From NCBI GenBank assembly GCA_019188255.1, contig JAETXT010000012.1, positions 1,426,001 to 1,490,000 of the forward strand: a stretch of 64,000 bases of DNA. The letters run 5' to 3'. The DNA comes from Verticillium longisporum. Taxonomy: Eukaryota; Ascomycota; Sordariomycetes; Glomerellales; Plectosphaerellaceae. Positions 10,705-23,052 of this stretch are shown here, in pieces (positions within the stretch are counted from its first letter, which is position 1; each line of letters starts with the position of its first letter). Both the position numbers and the translations under genes were made by a program. The notes under the pieces were generated by a model. It was not told the origin of the DNA and ran no database searches. It saw only the letters and a list, made by a program, of their open reading frames with translations.

Positions 10705-11838
10705 ATGGCAGACCACAAACCCCCCTCCGCGCCCCGAATAGCCATCTCGTTCGGCAAGAACTCGTCGTCCTCATCCTCGTCCAAACCCAGCCGACCACCA
10801 CCACCGCCACCGCCGCCCTCTCGCCTAGGCAAACGGTCTCGCGCCCCGGCTCTAGGCAACGACTCAGACTCGGACTCGGACGACGGGCGCGCCCACCGCC
10901 ACGAAGCGATCACCGAGCTGGGCGGCGACTCGGACGCCGACAGGTCCTCCCGCAAGAAGCCCCGCGACCTGGTCATCACGAAACAGTCGAACCGCGACTG
11001 GAAGGCCGAGCTCCGCGCCAAGCGCGGCGGCAAGAACCTCCTGCCCGCCGAGGCGCAGGCCGCGCAGGCCGGGGCCGGCAAGGAGACGGAGCCGGCGGAC
11101 GCGCAGAAGGACATCAAGTGGGGTCTCACGGTGACGAAGCCGCGACAGCAGCAGGTCGAGGACGATGAGCAGGGTGCGAGGACCAGCGATGGCGGGCGCA
11201 ACGACGGCAGGGAACGTCGAAGGTCTGCGTCGCCGGCGGCCGAGGCCGTGAAACCGCAGACGGCGGACGAGGCGGCCCTCGACGCGCTGCTGGGGAAGAA
11301 GCGCGCGTCCGAGGAGAGGACGATTCGGCCGTCAGAGGACAGCGCCTACAAGGATGACGTGGCGCAGCATGTTGGGGCCGACGCGACGATGGAGGACTAC
11401 GATGCCATACCGGATGGGGAGTTTGGGGCGGCGCTGCTGAGGGGCATGGGGTGGGATGGGAAGATGCGGGGGCCTAAGCCGTCGAGGGCGGCGGCGGGGG
11501 AGAGGCGGCAGAACCAGCTCGGACTGGGAGCGAAGAAGCTGCAGGACGCCGAGGATCTGGGGCAGTGGAATCACGGCGGTGCGAAGAAGCGCGATGGCCG
11601 GCCTCCTAAGCTGGCCGATTACCGGAGAGGGGAAGAGAGGAAGAAGGCCGAGAGGAGGGACAGGAGAGAAGGCGGTTATCGGGAGAGAGACCGCTACGAG
11701 GACGCGGCGAGAGATCGCGAGCGGGACCGCGATCGAGGGCGTGACAGTGACTATGATCGCGACCGAGGCAGTCATCGCGAGAGAGACAGGGAGCGGGATT
11801 CGGGGAGGCACCGTAGTGGTGAGTCGAGGAGGTACTAG
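10705..11838 (+). CDS. SPP2: Pre-mRNA-splicing factor Spp2 (G-patch family)
   Basis: Spliceosome factor whose G-patch binds and activates the DEAH helicase Prp2 before the first catalytic step. It is a single-exon gene of 377 residues. The N-terminus has the family's IAISFGK start followed by poly-Ser and poly-Pro. The centre has the RDWKAELRAKR block, and DYDAIPDGEFGAALLRGMGW (near residue 235) is the diagnostic G-patch with the conserved GMGW. The C-terminal 80 residues are an RD/RE/RS-rich tail resembling SR-type splicing proteins. Such tails are common in filamentous fungal Spp2 and absent in yeast. A nuclear location follows from the family. Confidence 0.92.
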   Translation: MADHKPPSAPRIAISFGKNSSSSSSSKPSRPPPPPPPPSRLGKRSRAPALGNDSDSDSDDGRAHRHEAITELGGDSDADRSSRKKPRDLVITKQSNRDWKAELRAKRGGKNLLPAEAQAAQAGAGKETEPADAQKDIKWGLTVTKPRQQQVEDDEQGARTSDGGRNDGRERRRSASPAAEAVKPQTADEAALDALLGKKRASEERTIRPSEDSAYKDDVAQHVGADATMEDYDAIPDGEFGAALLRGMGWDGKMRGPKPSRAAAGERRQNQLGLGAKKLQDAEDLGQWNHGGAKKRDGRPPKLADYRRGEERKKAERRDRREGGYRERDRYEDAARDRERDRDRGRDSDYDRDRGSHRERDRERDSGRHRSGESRRY

Positions 11839-13254
11839 CCCTCGTCAAGGCTGTATGGACGCACTTGCAGTGCGCAAGAAGACGGACATTCTTCGATGCT
11901 GAGCAATGCCAATGTTGCTTCTTCTCGTGGACATATCATCCGGTGCTGCAGAGTCAGCGCATTGTCTATGTCGTAAGTGGCCTCGGCAATGATGCAAGCA
12001 GGCTCTCCCATGAATGCACTTGCACCAAAGAGCCGATGTCAGTCCGCTGACTATTTCTTAGCCAAGGTCCAAAACATCGCCAGCCGGACTCTAATCTCAC
12101 GGAAAATCGGGGACTATGGCTTGGATGCTACTACTACTACCAAACATCGATACACCCGAATCAGCCCTACGGTCTGTCTGGGACCAATGAAGAAACTTGG
12201 GCATCTCTACTGACGGACTTTCCCCGGACGCCAGCCAAAGTAAAAACATCAACTGGCCAGGTTGAACACCGCTTGTCCTTTCTTATCTTCCGTCATTCAA
12301 TCCCGAGATGTGATACCCAGGCAATTGAGATCCCATCACAGCTAAGGGAAGTAGGCTCGCACCAAGCAAATTCTGAGCCACCATCGACATTCCAACATAA
12401 CATGGCATCATGGCCTTTCCACCGATTGTGAAGTAAACGCAAACTCAAAACACCACGAGCCACTCATGGCCGACGGCTAAGCACAATCAACATCTTGCCG
12501 GCACGGTGCTTCGTCGGCCAAGAAAGCACTGGCGGCATCCCTCTGCCGATGCGCTGTCGGATCGCACGAGGGGATGCGGATGACGGCCTGCCTTCCTTGT
12601 TATCTCACCGTCGGAGTGGCATCATGAGATTTTGGAGTCTCATGAGGTGGGACTTGGTGTCAGTGTCCAGGGAGACCCTTGAAGATGATGTCTATCTCCG
12701 CTATGTTGGCGCGAGGCAAAGACAATATCTGCTTGAAACGTGCTGGCATCCATATATGCTACACATGTCTACCTGCCTACCAATCTTAGACAGCGTTCAA
12801 TTGATGCTTAGAGAGGGAACAGGAGACGTAGTGGGCATTGCCACACCGGAATCTTTGACGTGTTGACTGATTGGAGCTTTGGCGATGCCCCGACCTGCCA
12901 AACACGGCTACTCCCCGGCAGCATGCAAGATACAGACGCCTTGGATAGTACCAATACACCAGCCAACTGCCTACCCTAGACTCATGGGCTAGGTACCCGA
13001 GGTACAGAAGGCGGGCTCTCTTGCCACCCTTCGCATCGTGAACCTACACCTGCCCGCAAACCTACTAACGGCGCCTCATGTGGCAAGACCCTTGTGTCCT
13101 TCCCCATACCAAATTCCCATTTAAAAACACACGGTAGTGCTCTGTCAACTTCATCGACAGCCATGGCAGACACTACTGTCTGATATTCAAACATATCAAC
13201 ATCTTGCATCGGCTACGATACCTGACTCCATCACGACGCAGCCTTATCAACACT
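11839..13254. other. Intergenic, promoter of the sugar permease
   Basis: No gene was recognised. A TAGGTACCCGAGGTAC motif lies near 12990. The last 150 bases carry TTTAAAAAC and a C/T-rich leader as expected for a promoter. Confidence 0.4.
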
Positions 13255-14965
13255 ATGGATGAAGACGCTCCCGAATACATCCGGCGAGAGCCCGAGGCCC
13301 TCAATGCCTTTATCCAAGAGAAAACGTCACCGTATGGAAGAGTCATCCGTTCATGGAAGATGGCCATCTTCTGGTCGGTTCTCTTTTCCGTCACCATTAT
13401 CGGTGAGGGTTATGATTTGGCTCTCATGGGCAACTTCTTCTCCTTGAGGCAGTTCCAAGATCTCTTCGGTAGATCTCACGGCCCAGGTCTTCCTCGTGAG
13501 ATTCCTGCTCTCTGGCAGAGTGGAATGCTGTGCGCGGCTCTCGCAGGCCAGCTTATCGGCATTTACTTTACCGGACACTCTGTCGACCGCTACGGCCACC
13601 GTAGGACCGTCATCTTCGCCCTTGGCCAGGTCATGGTTCTTCTCCTCATCGGCTTCTTCTCTCCAAGCGTTATTCCCATCGGTGGCCCGGACGCAGGCCT
13701 CGGTATGCTGTTCGTCGGCGAGCTCCTCATGGGCGTCCCCTGGGGCGTGTTCCAGGCCACAACGCTGGCGTATTCCTCTGAGATCGCGCCAGCCAAACTG
13801 CGTCCTACCCTCACCACCTTCATTAACATGTGTTGGATCTTCGGCCAGCTCTTTTCCACAGCTGCCAACAAGGCTGTCACACGTCTGGACGACAATCTCC
13901 TCGCGTTCCGAATCCCCCTCATGGTGCAATGGCTATGGCCAGTCCCCGTCGCCATTGGTGCCTTCATCGCCCCCGAGTCCCCCTGGTGGCTCATTCGTCA
14001 GGGCCGCTCCGAAGACGCCAGGAAGTCTCTCAGACGGCTCAACAAGCAGGCCGATTTCCCTCTAGAAGGCCACATCCGCGTCATGGAGCTCACGAACGAG
14101 CACGAAAGGGACTCCCTCCACAGCCCGGCAACGGCGAGCCGCACCTCCAGCATCGCATCCAAGTCCAAGAACGAACCGACCGTCCGCTACGTGCCCGCCG
14201 TTTCGGCAGAGGCAGCCGCGGCCCGGGGTCGCCCGATGCCGTGACCAGCTACGCCGTCTGCTGCCACAGCACCAACAGGCGGCGCTCAGAGATTGTCATC
14301 ATGCACATCCTGACGCAGCAGCTGTGCGAGTCATGCCTCATGTTCTACTCGGCCAAGCTCTACCAAAGGGCGGCATCGCCGTCGAGCAGGCCTACGACTA
14401 CACGCTCGTCCAGTACGGCCTCGGCCTCGTCGCCATCGCCTGCAGCTGGGCCTCATGCAGCGCGTCTGCCGCCGCGCCACCTGGCTCGGGGGCCTCGGCG
14501 CCGCCGCCCTCCTCATGGCCGCCATCGGCGCCCTCGGCTTCTTCAGGGCCTCGGCCGCTTGCGTCCCCTGGGTCATCGCCGCGCTCCTCATCGTCTTCAC
14601 CGGCGTCTACAACCTGACGCTCGCCCCCTGACGTACTCGCTCGTCGGCGAAATGTCCTCCACGCGCCTCAAGGCCAAGACGGTCGTCATCGGGCGCGGCT
14701 GCTATCTCGTCGCCGGCCTCTTCAACCTGTTCCTGACGCCCAAGATGCCCGAGGACACGCCCAACGGCTGGGGTCTGGGACCCCAGTCTGCGCTCGTCTT
14801 TGCGGGGTGGAACGCCGTCTTCTTCGCCTGGGCCTTCTTCAGGCTGCCCGAGACAAGGGGCGCAGCTTCGCGGAGCTCGATGTCCTCTTCAAGAGGGGCG
14901 TCAGTGCTCGGGATTTTGGAAAGACGGTCCTCACGGCGCCGGAAGCAGTGCAGGCGCAAGGTTGA
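13255..14965 (+). pseudogene. MFS sugar permease, alpha-glucoside/maltose type, with five frame breaks
   Basis: Sugar:H+ symporter of the fungal maltose/alpha-glucoside permease group. It starts MDEDAPEYIRREPEALNAF, followed by TM1 with IIGEGYDLALMGNFF and then the MFS signatures DRYGHRR, GVPWGVFQATTLAY and PESPWWLIRQGRSEDA. The second half is recognisable but spread over three frames: TNRRRSEIVIMHILTQQLC, QAYDYTLVQYGLG, LMQRVCRRATWLGG, YSLVGEMSSTRLKAKTVVI, FFRLPETRG, then SFAELDVLFKRGVSARDF to a stop at 14965. Each switch fits one base missing from a G/C run: 14225-14228, 14368-14373, 14448-14452, 14624-14628 and 14858-14861. With these five bases the protein is about 570 residues, normal length. 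No other stop or substitution damage is obvious, which favours sequence error over old decay. The family call is firm; pseudogene status is not. Confidence 0.7.
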
Positions 14966-15381
14966 GCTGGGAATGTGTGAAGACTAAGATGTTTGCTCGT
15001 AGTGCTTACTCAATATAGCTTGTTTTGTTCTTCTCATTTTTGAAATGTCAAATTTTCCCCTCGCACCCTTTACTGACAAGGCAACATGAGGCCAAGTCAA
15101 TCGGTGTGTGTCGTGCACAGCAGTCACTGAGTGGTTCAGATTGAATAGATCCCATGCATTGTGTATCGCTCCTGTCTATTTCGTCATCAAGTCCTCCTCA
15201 TCCGGCGTGGGCCTCTGTTCAATCTCGCCGTCTGTCCAAAATGCATGTTCTCCTCGTTCAACGTTAGAATCCAAGTGCGAAAACCCTCCAATCCGCTTTG
15301 CAATGCGCCAGTAGTTCCCTACTCCGTGGCCCAAGTCACGTCCCTTGCACGGCGAAGCTTGTGCCGACGAATACCATCATG
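14966..15381. other. Intergenic between converging sugar carriers
   Basis: Shared 3' flank of the two convergent transporter genes; no coding sequence recognised. Confidence 0.4.
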
Positions 15382-17268
15382 TTAGTACTCCAATCCACCA
15401 AAACTCTTATTCCTGGTCAGAGTCGCCCTCTGTAGGGTGGCACGGGGCAAATGGCCGTAACTGCGGCTTCGAGCTGTCATCGGCCGGCTCCCTTCTTCGT
15501 CTCCCTCCTCGGCTGCTACCGGGGCGTCCAGCGGCATGGGTGTGTTCTCGTGGATGCTCGCCACGAAGAAGGACGAGACGAGAACCGCAATGCCACCCAG
15601 TGCCAGGACGACGGAGATGGGGTGGTCCCCCGGTGTTCACCTTGGCTTCTGCCAGATCCGGAAGATGATGCTCGAACCAATGGTAGCGATGATCTGCGGT
15701 GCCGCGATGGCCATGTTGTGAATACCGAGGATGACGCCCGCCTGGTCCATCTCTTCATCGTCGCTTTGGATGCTTTGGATCGAGTGTCGATCTCCCCTCG
15801 CATGCACGTCGGATGAGACACTCTCGCTGCTGCTGCCGTGAGCCGAACGTTCATTTCTTGGGCGACGTTGCTTCGTGGCGCGGACCATCGCATCTCGTCG
15901 ACTGATCTCCGCACTGATGATGGCCCAGGGAGCCCAGAGCGTCATGGCCCAGGTGATACCCACCAAGCCGATCAGAGCTGTGGCAGCCTCGACCGTCCTG
16001 ACGATGACGGTGCAGAACATGGCCCCAGCAAACAAGACCAAAGACCCAAACCATGCCCTCTTCAGAGTGAACCCGGGAATTTGAAGGCGGTCGAGCCACG
16101 GCGGGCTATCGTCGTCGTAGTACTTCGGTCCCATGTCCGATTCCCCCGGTACGTCACCAACCACCGGGTGGCTGTCGTATGTCGGGGCAATGAGGAAGGG
16201 GGAAAAAGACGTTTGTCAGAAGACTGACGACTGACTTGATCAGAAGCGCAAAAGTGCCGACTTGCGTTGCTTGTTCGTACAGCTCGTCGAGTTCTTCAGG
16301 CGACATGTGCGGGTTTGCCAGCAAGTAGGGCGCCACATAGATCTCGCCAATGTACGAAGACGTATAGAAGAGCAGGGAAAGAAGCCGACCCAGGCACAAA
16401 ACTGAACCTGGCAGACCTTCTTGACCTGCGGTGGCAGTCGTTTGATGGAGGTGAAGATCTTGGCGAAGAAGGACAAGAGTCCTGAATCGGCCTTGGCGGG
16501 GGTCCATCCAGTCGGGGATCCCGCTCCTTGATCAGAACGGTGCTCAGGGCGACGGTGGCTGCCAGCGCAATGCTTGCGATGGCACAGAGAATCTTGAACT
16601 GCGAGTCGCCGAGGAACCAGAGGCGTGGGGGCAGGTTGACATATCCGGCGCAGTATCCAATAATGTTGCCAAATCCTACGATCCTGCTCGCCATGGCGTT
16701 GGCTGCCTCCTGTTGATGCGGGGGCACAGTCGACGATGAATGCCCTGATGGCGGCCTGCACCGTATTAATGGCAAAGTCAAGAATGTAGATACCAGCGAC
16801 GGCGGCGCAGATGATGGCGATTCTGACGCCCTGAGATTCGGGATGGGCTCCAAAAAGACCAAGAACATTTCCGACAATCTCCTTGGTCCATGCCAAGAAC
16901 ATCAGAGAGATGATGGTGGCGATGGTACCGCCGACCATGAAGGGCTTGCGCTTGCCCCAAGGAACGCGGCAGTTGTCGCTGAGCATGCCGACATAGGGCT
17001 GCACCAGGGTGCCGGTGAGGGGCCCAGCAATCCAGACCAAGGCCATCAAGGACTTGCTCAGGCCGAGCGACAGCAAGTAGGGCGAGCCATTGGACAATTC
17101 GACGGACCAGGCAATCTGTAGGCCTCCGATGCTGATCGTCAGAAGTATGAGGTACCAAACACTCTTGGTCTGCTGCGAGTCGTCGCTGTCGCCGAGGACG
17201 GTATTCCCGTCGCCCAGGTCATCGTCATCCGGGCCAGGGCGAAGCAGCGGCGAGCGTTCGTTTGCCAT
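15382..17268 (-). pseudogene. Sucrose-type (SUT-like, GPH family) transporter with frame breaks and an in-frame stop
   Basis: Twelve-helix sugar:H+ symporter related to plant and fungal sucrose carriers. It starts at 17268 (MANERSPLLRPG). The diagnostic first-helix motif GLQIAWSVELSNGSPYLLSLG, MLSDNCRVPWGKRKPF and DFAINTVQAAIRAFIVDCAP read cleanly. The frame then breaks at 16720-16724 (G5), 16498-16502 (G5), 16375-16377 (G3) and 16198-16202 (G5), yet coding sense continues after each: HQQEAANAMASR, LLSFFAKIFTSIKRLPPQ, YTSSYIGEIYVAPYLL, PKYYDDDSPPWLDRLQ. A TGA at 15639-15637 interrupts the last helix region in frame (QKPR then TPGDHPISVV) before the true end MTARSRSYGHLPR...SFGGLEY. The first break is not a simple one-base loss, and the fourth looks like one base too many. 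Mixed lesion types make real decay a fair possibility. Convergent with the alpha-glucoside permease. Confidence 0.7.
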
Positions 17269-18575
17269 GGGATCACGACTTTGGTCGAAGGAGCCGTTTC
17301 GCGGCGTGCTGCCTGTAAGAGTCGGCGTCAAGTGGCTGTTGGCTTGCGAAGGAGGTTCGCTCTGGTTGACAGCAGGTGTCGGACGCGCTCTCGAGGGAGG
17401 TTCGTTCTGGGGAATGGAAATTTCGCTGGCTTGCTCAATCGACTGGCTGATTGATTGATCGGTTGATCGGTTCCAATCTTGAACTTCAAAGGTGGCGATT
17501 CGAAGGAAACGGGTAAAATTACTGCGGTGATGGCCTTGGACGTCAGCGTCCGATCGAGGCGTGAGGCATCGGTCCTGAAGGGCGGGGTTGCGCGGGTTTG
17601 GTTTGACACAAGGTGAGGTGGAAGAGTGGTCGAACACGCCAGATGATGTTCGACCAGCACGGGAATTCCGTGATGGAATTAACGGTTTCCAGGCAAAACG
17701 GATGGGCGAGTCCTCAATGATCTGTCAGATCCGGCGGGCCGTCATGCGGTCAAGTCAGAGGACGCCACGAGACACGAGACGGGCTGGGTGATTTGGGATC
17801 GCACGCGGAGCAGTTGGGAAAGTCGCGGAGGGTGTGCGTCATTCGTTCCAGGGACCGGTGCCTGCAGACTGCAGCTGGACGTGGGCGAATGGGGTGGTGT
17901 AGATCCGGAGAAGAGGGTGGGCCACGTCCTTGTGTCTGGTGCTTGAGTGAGGTGAGCTTGGGTCGAGTTGCAGGTAGATCACGCGGCACTCGTGGTTCCT
18001 GTCCTGGTGAGTGCAGTTGGGTGTTGGTGGTGGAGGTACTGGTGGTACTGGTGATGGTAAGTGAGTAAGTGAGGGTTGTCTGATGGTAAGTGGCAGATGG
18101 CCGAGGTGGAAGCAGTGAGTGCTGCCCAAGGCTCAGCTCGTGACGAGGCCAGGTCGGAGAAGGCGCAGGCAACGGTCCGCCTGCTCGTGAGAGCTTCGGA
18201 CCTTTCAAAGACGCAGCACCCACCCGGTACATTGTACATTGTACATTGATCCTGACCAAACCTACATCACACAGTGCGGGCGCATGGGAAAATAGCGACA
18301 ATGCGGGCCAGAGTGAGCGAAGTGCGGGGGCTCTGTCGCCCGCTGGGACACAGGGACCTCAGGTACCTTTCCGCTGGAACCATCCCCCCCCCCCGTACAG
18401 TTAACCTCGGAGTGCCGGCCTGAAGCGGCCCTGGTATTTGGGTGCTCGACCCCCCCCCCACCCCGCTTATCTATCTTGGACATGTCGAGATCAGTCGAAA
18501 TGTTTTATCAATTCTTGACTATCATATTACCCTTCTCGCTTCGTCAAGGTCCTGGATGATCGATTCAGCCTAAAA
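17269..18575. promoter_or_regulatory. Divergent promoter between the sucrose-type carrier and the Zn2Cys6 regulator
   Basis: 1.3 kb intergenic region from which both neighbours start. It contains a tandem triple TACATTG (about 18230-18250, reading GGTACATTGTACATTGTACATTG in overlapping halves), giving nested TGTACA palindromes, and two long C runs near 18376 and 18450. No coding frame is convincing. The arrangement would allow the regulator to act on the carrier, but nothing here proves it. Confidence 0.4.
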
Positions 18576-20153
18576 ATGACACGGTCATTGGCCCGGAGAA
18601 ATGATGGTGAGTACCTCATTCAGAGCCCCGAGCGGCTGACGGGCTGTGCTCTTTCCCAATCATCCCCCATTCAGCCTCTCACGTCGACTGAATCGATGAG
18701 ACGTTGAGACTGATTGACACGCTCAGGGTGCTATGAGTGCTGCAAGAGACGACTACGATGTGATAAGACGGAGCCCTCATGTTTGAAATGTCAGAAGAAG
18801 GGCATTCAATGCTCTGGCCAAGGCTTGCGCTGCCGGTTCAGCAGCCACATGGCCACAGCGACTTCGCCTGCCTCCAGGGCAAAGAAGAAGAGTGCATCGC
18901 AAACATCACAGTCACCCGTACCATCGAACCCCTCTTCGTCTTCATCAACGCCATATACTGCTTCCTCTCCTTTAACCTTGGGGTCTCTACTGGACCCAGC
19001 CAGTCAAGAGACCATGGCTTTGGTGCCGGTACACGCTTCCACGCTAGATCCGGCATCCTTTTCATCACTAGCCAGACGAGACTTTATGCCTCTCAGAGCT
19101 GCTCCCGATGAGCCGCTGCATCCTCAGGCCAGGATGCTGATGAGCCACTGTACATTCCTTCGCCCCCCTCTTCTCTCCTGCCTGGCTGACGATTGCTAGT
19201 CTGTGACCACATAGCCCCAGTCATGGTAGTCCTTGACTTTGCAGGAAACGGGTATCGAGATGTCATCTTGCCCCTGGCTATGCAGGACGATGTGCTTCGG
19301 CGAGCGATATCCGTCGTGGCAGCTTTCCATCTGGCGCAAAAGGCCCCGCACCTACAACAGACGGCTCTGGCAGGACACCAAGCCATTGTGCAGAAGTTGA
19401 GGCGAGACTCCCTCATGCTCCGCCCAGATCAACTCTTCACGCCCTACACCTGGGCCACGATTGTTGTACTTCTCGTCGGCGAGACGATCACGGGGGCTGA
19501 CAACTTTGTCTACCTGCTCGAGATGCTCACATGCCTGCGACAGTCTCCTGAAGCAATCGCGGCGCTGCCTCTCGCCCTGAGGGACTTTTTCGTGCAGCAG
19601 GTCAAAATGTGAGCGATTCCAGTGCCCAAACCACACAATGTCACTCACAAAACTGAACAGGTTCGAGTTGTTCGGCTTTCCATTATCGGATGAGACAAAA
19701 GGCCTCGATGTCTTGCAGAAACCGCCCGACAACTACATGGACTTCATCGCCTATCCATCCCTTTCCCCCGGCTCCGAGCTTCAGTCCAACATGCAGATAA
19801 TGCGAGGCGCCATCCGAGACGCCTGTGAGCTTTACAGGAGGCGCGCCCTTTCCTCACCGTCGACAGAGGACTCGGTGTCACTCGTCGAGTGGCTTCGCCA
19901 ACGAGTTCTCCCACTAAATGCCCATACCCCTGGTGCACATGCGCTGGTGTGGCCCTACTTTATCGCTGCGGCAGAAAGCAGTCTTCCTGAGCACCGCGAG
20001 TTTTTCTCGGGGCGACTGAAAGATCTTCACCAGTTTACGGGATTCGGCAGCATCACCACCGCCCTACAGGCTCTGGAAACGATATGGGCCATGCAAGGGA
20101 TCAAAAGATGGACCGAGATCATGTCGAAAGATTTCCACGTGCTTGTCATGTAG
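18576..20153 (+). CDS. Zn2Cys6 transcription factor (fungal-specific TF domain)
   Basis: Nuclear DNA-binding regulator. Exons 18576-18606, 18727-19149, 19200-19608 and 19661-20153 join in frame to 451 residues with GT-AG introns. The zinc cluster near residues 12-38 has the C-x2-C-x6-C-x5-C-x2-C-x6-C pattern (CYECCKRRLRC, then CLKCQKKGIQC), preceded by the usual basic RRND. A Ser/Thr-rich linker follows. The C-terminal part (HIAPVMVVLDFAGNGYRD, HLAQKAP, GSITTALQALETIWAMQG) matches the fungal-specific TF domain found in ARCA/UPC2-like regulators. The tiny first exon was chosen because its ATG has an A-rich context and a clean GTGAGT donor. It is convergent with the amine oxidase, whose divergent partner is an APC permease, so it may control both; that is inference. 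Confidence 0.88.
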
Positions 20154-20267
20154 CTTTATTTCTTTTTACACAGTGATATACCCCAATTGAATGCTTCCCA
20201 CCGTCACAACACCCTTCTGCTATATGATATCCGTCTTTCAAAGTCTTGATCTAGCAGTCTCCTCCCA

Positions 20268-22007
<1,740 letters not shown>

Positions 22008-23052
22008 TGTAGTGCTCGCTTGTGTTTAGTGATGGAGGATGCCCTCGAGATGGTGAAAAAAAAAGGCAAGTACAGGTAGAAGATTCGCAACCAAACGCGC
22101 AAAAAAATAAACGACCGTCCTAATGGGGTTGGTTGAAAGGCGGCTTATGTACGGATATTGTTACGTGGATTCAAGCAAAAAAAAAAAACCACGAGGGGCT
22201 GCCCATCATCACATCCATAAATTGGTAAACGGGCCCTTGCGATTGACATTAGACCGCTCTTTCAGGTATTTTCTGGAGACCCTCCTTCCCAGCTGCAGCA
22301 GTTCGACACATCAGCATTGGCGTCACCGCGGCTCTTGTCGATATCGCCCCGCTCGCCGTCGCAACTTGACATACAACGCCTACTTATCTGGGATCTCGCC
22401 CACCCAGTTATCAAAGTGTCGTCGACAAAGTGCTCGAGAAATTGCCTGTTCAGTTCTAGTTCGCCGTGGCTCGCCTATACCCCGCATTTTAGAACTTTCT
22501 CTCATGCTTCGAAGCTATACAGGGGAGGGGCCCAGCGCTCGCATTCATACCCGATCCGGCAATTCCTCGAGCGCTCGAGGGAGCGATAACACCCAGCGAG
22601 GGGACAGTGGCTGGGCCTCGAGCTGAAGCTCCAGTTCCCCGGATCATGCGGCAGACAAGGGGTAGCGGCAATCTTGACATACACCCCCCCTCTGGTGGGA
22701 TAAGCATATCTCGACTGGCTGGCGACGTTACCCGAGCATGACCTCCTTGTTACGACGGCAGTGCACTGATAGATAGCCGCGATACGTATCGAGTCGTGGG
22801 TGATCACGCGCAGAGTACGCCAAACTACATGTGTGCCACCATGCTGGGGGACAAGTCGCCCAAGAAACTAGCTTTGATCATCATGGCGGTCGTCTGAAGG
22901 GATACAAATGTCATGGCTGGCCCCGTGCCACGTTCCTGGATCACCCATAGCCCATTTCTCAACATCAGTGCTCTTACCTCACAACCTCGAACCATTCTTC
23001 CACGTTGGTTTAATTCCTACCATACAGGGGGAAAAGTGTACTGATTATTGAC
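22008..23052. promoter_or_regulatory. Bidirectional promoter of amine oxidase and APC permease
   Basis: 1.05 kb between two divergent start codons. It includes A runs at 22057-22064 and 22181-22190 close to the oxidase start. No credible coding frame is present. Shared control of the two genes is inferred from orientation only. Confidence 0.45.

Noticed and set aside
13830..14987. 385-codon plus-strand frame inside the sugar permease
   Set aside because: It joins an out-of-frame shadow of the permease with two true permease segments; explained by the frame breaks.
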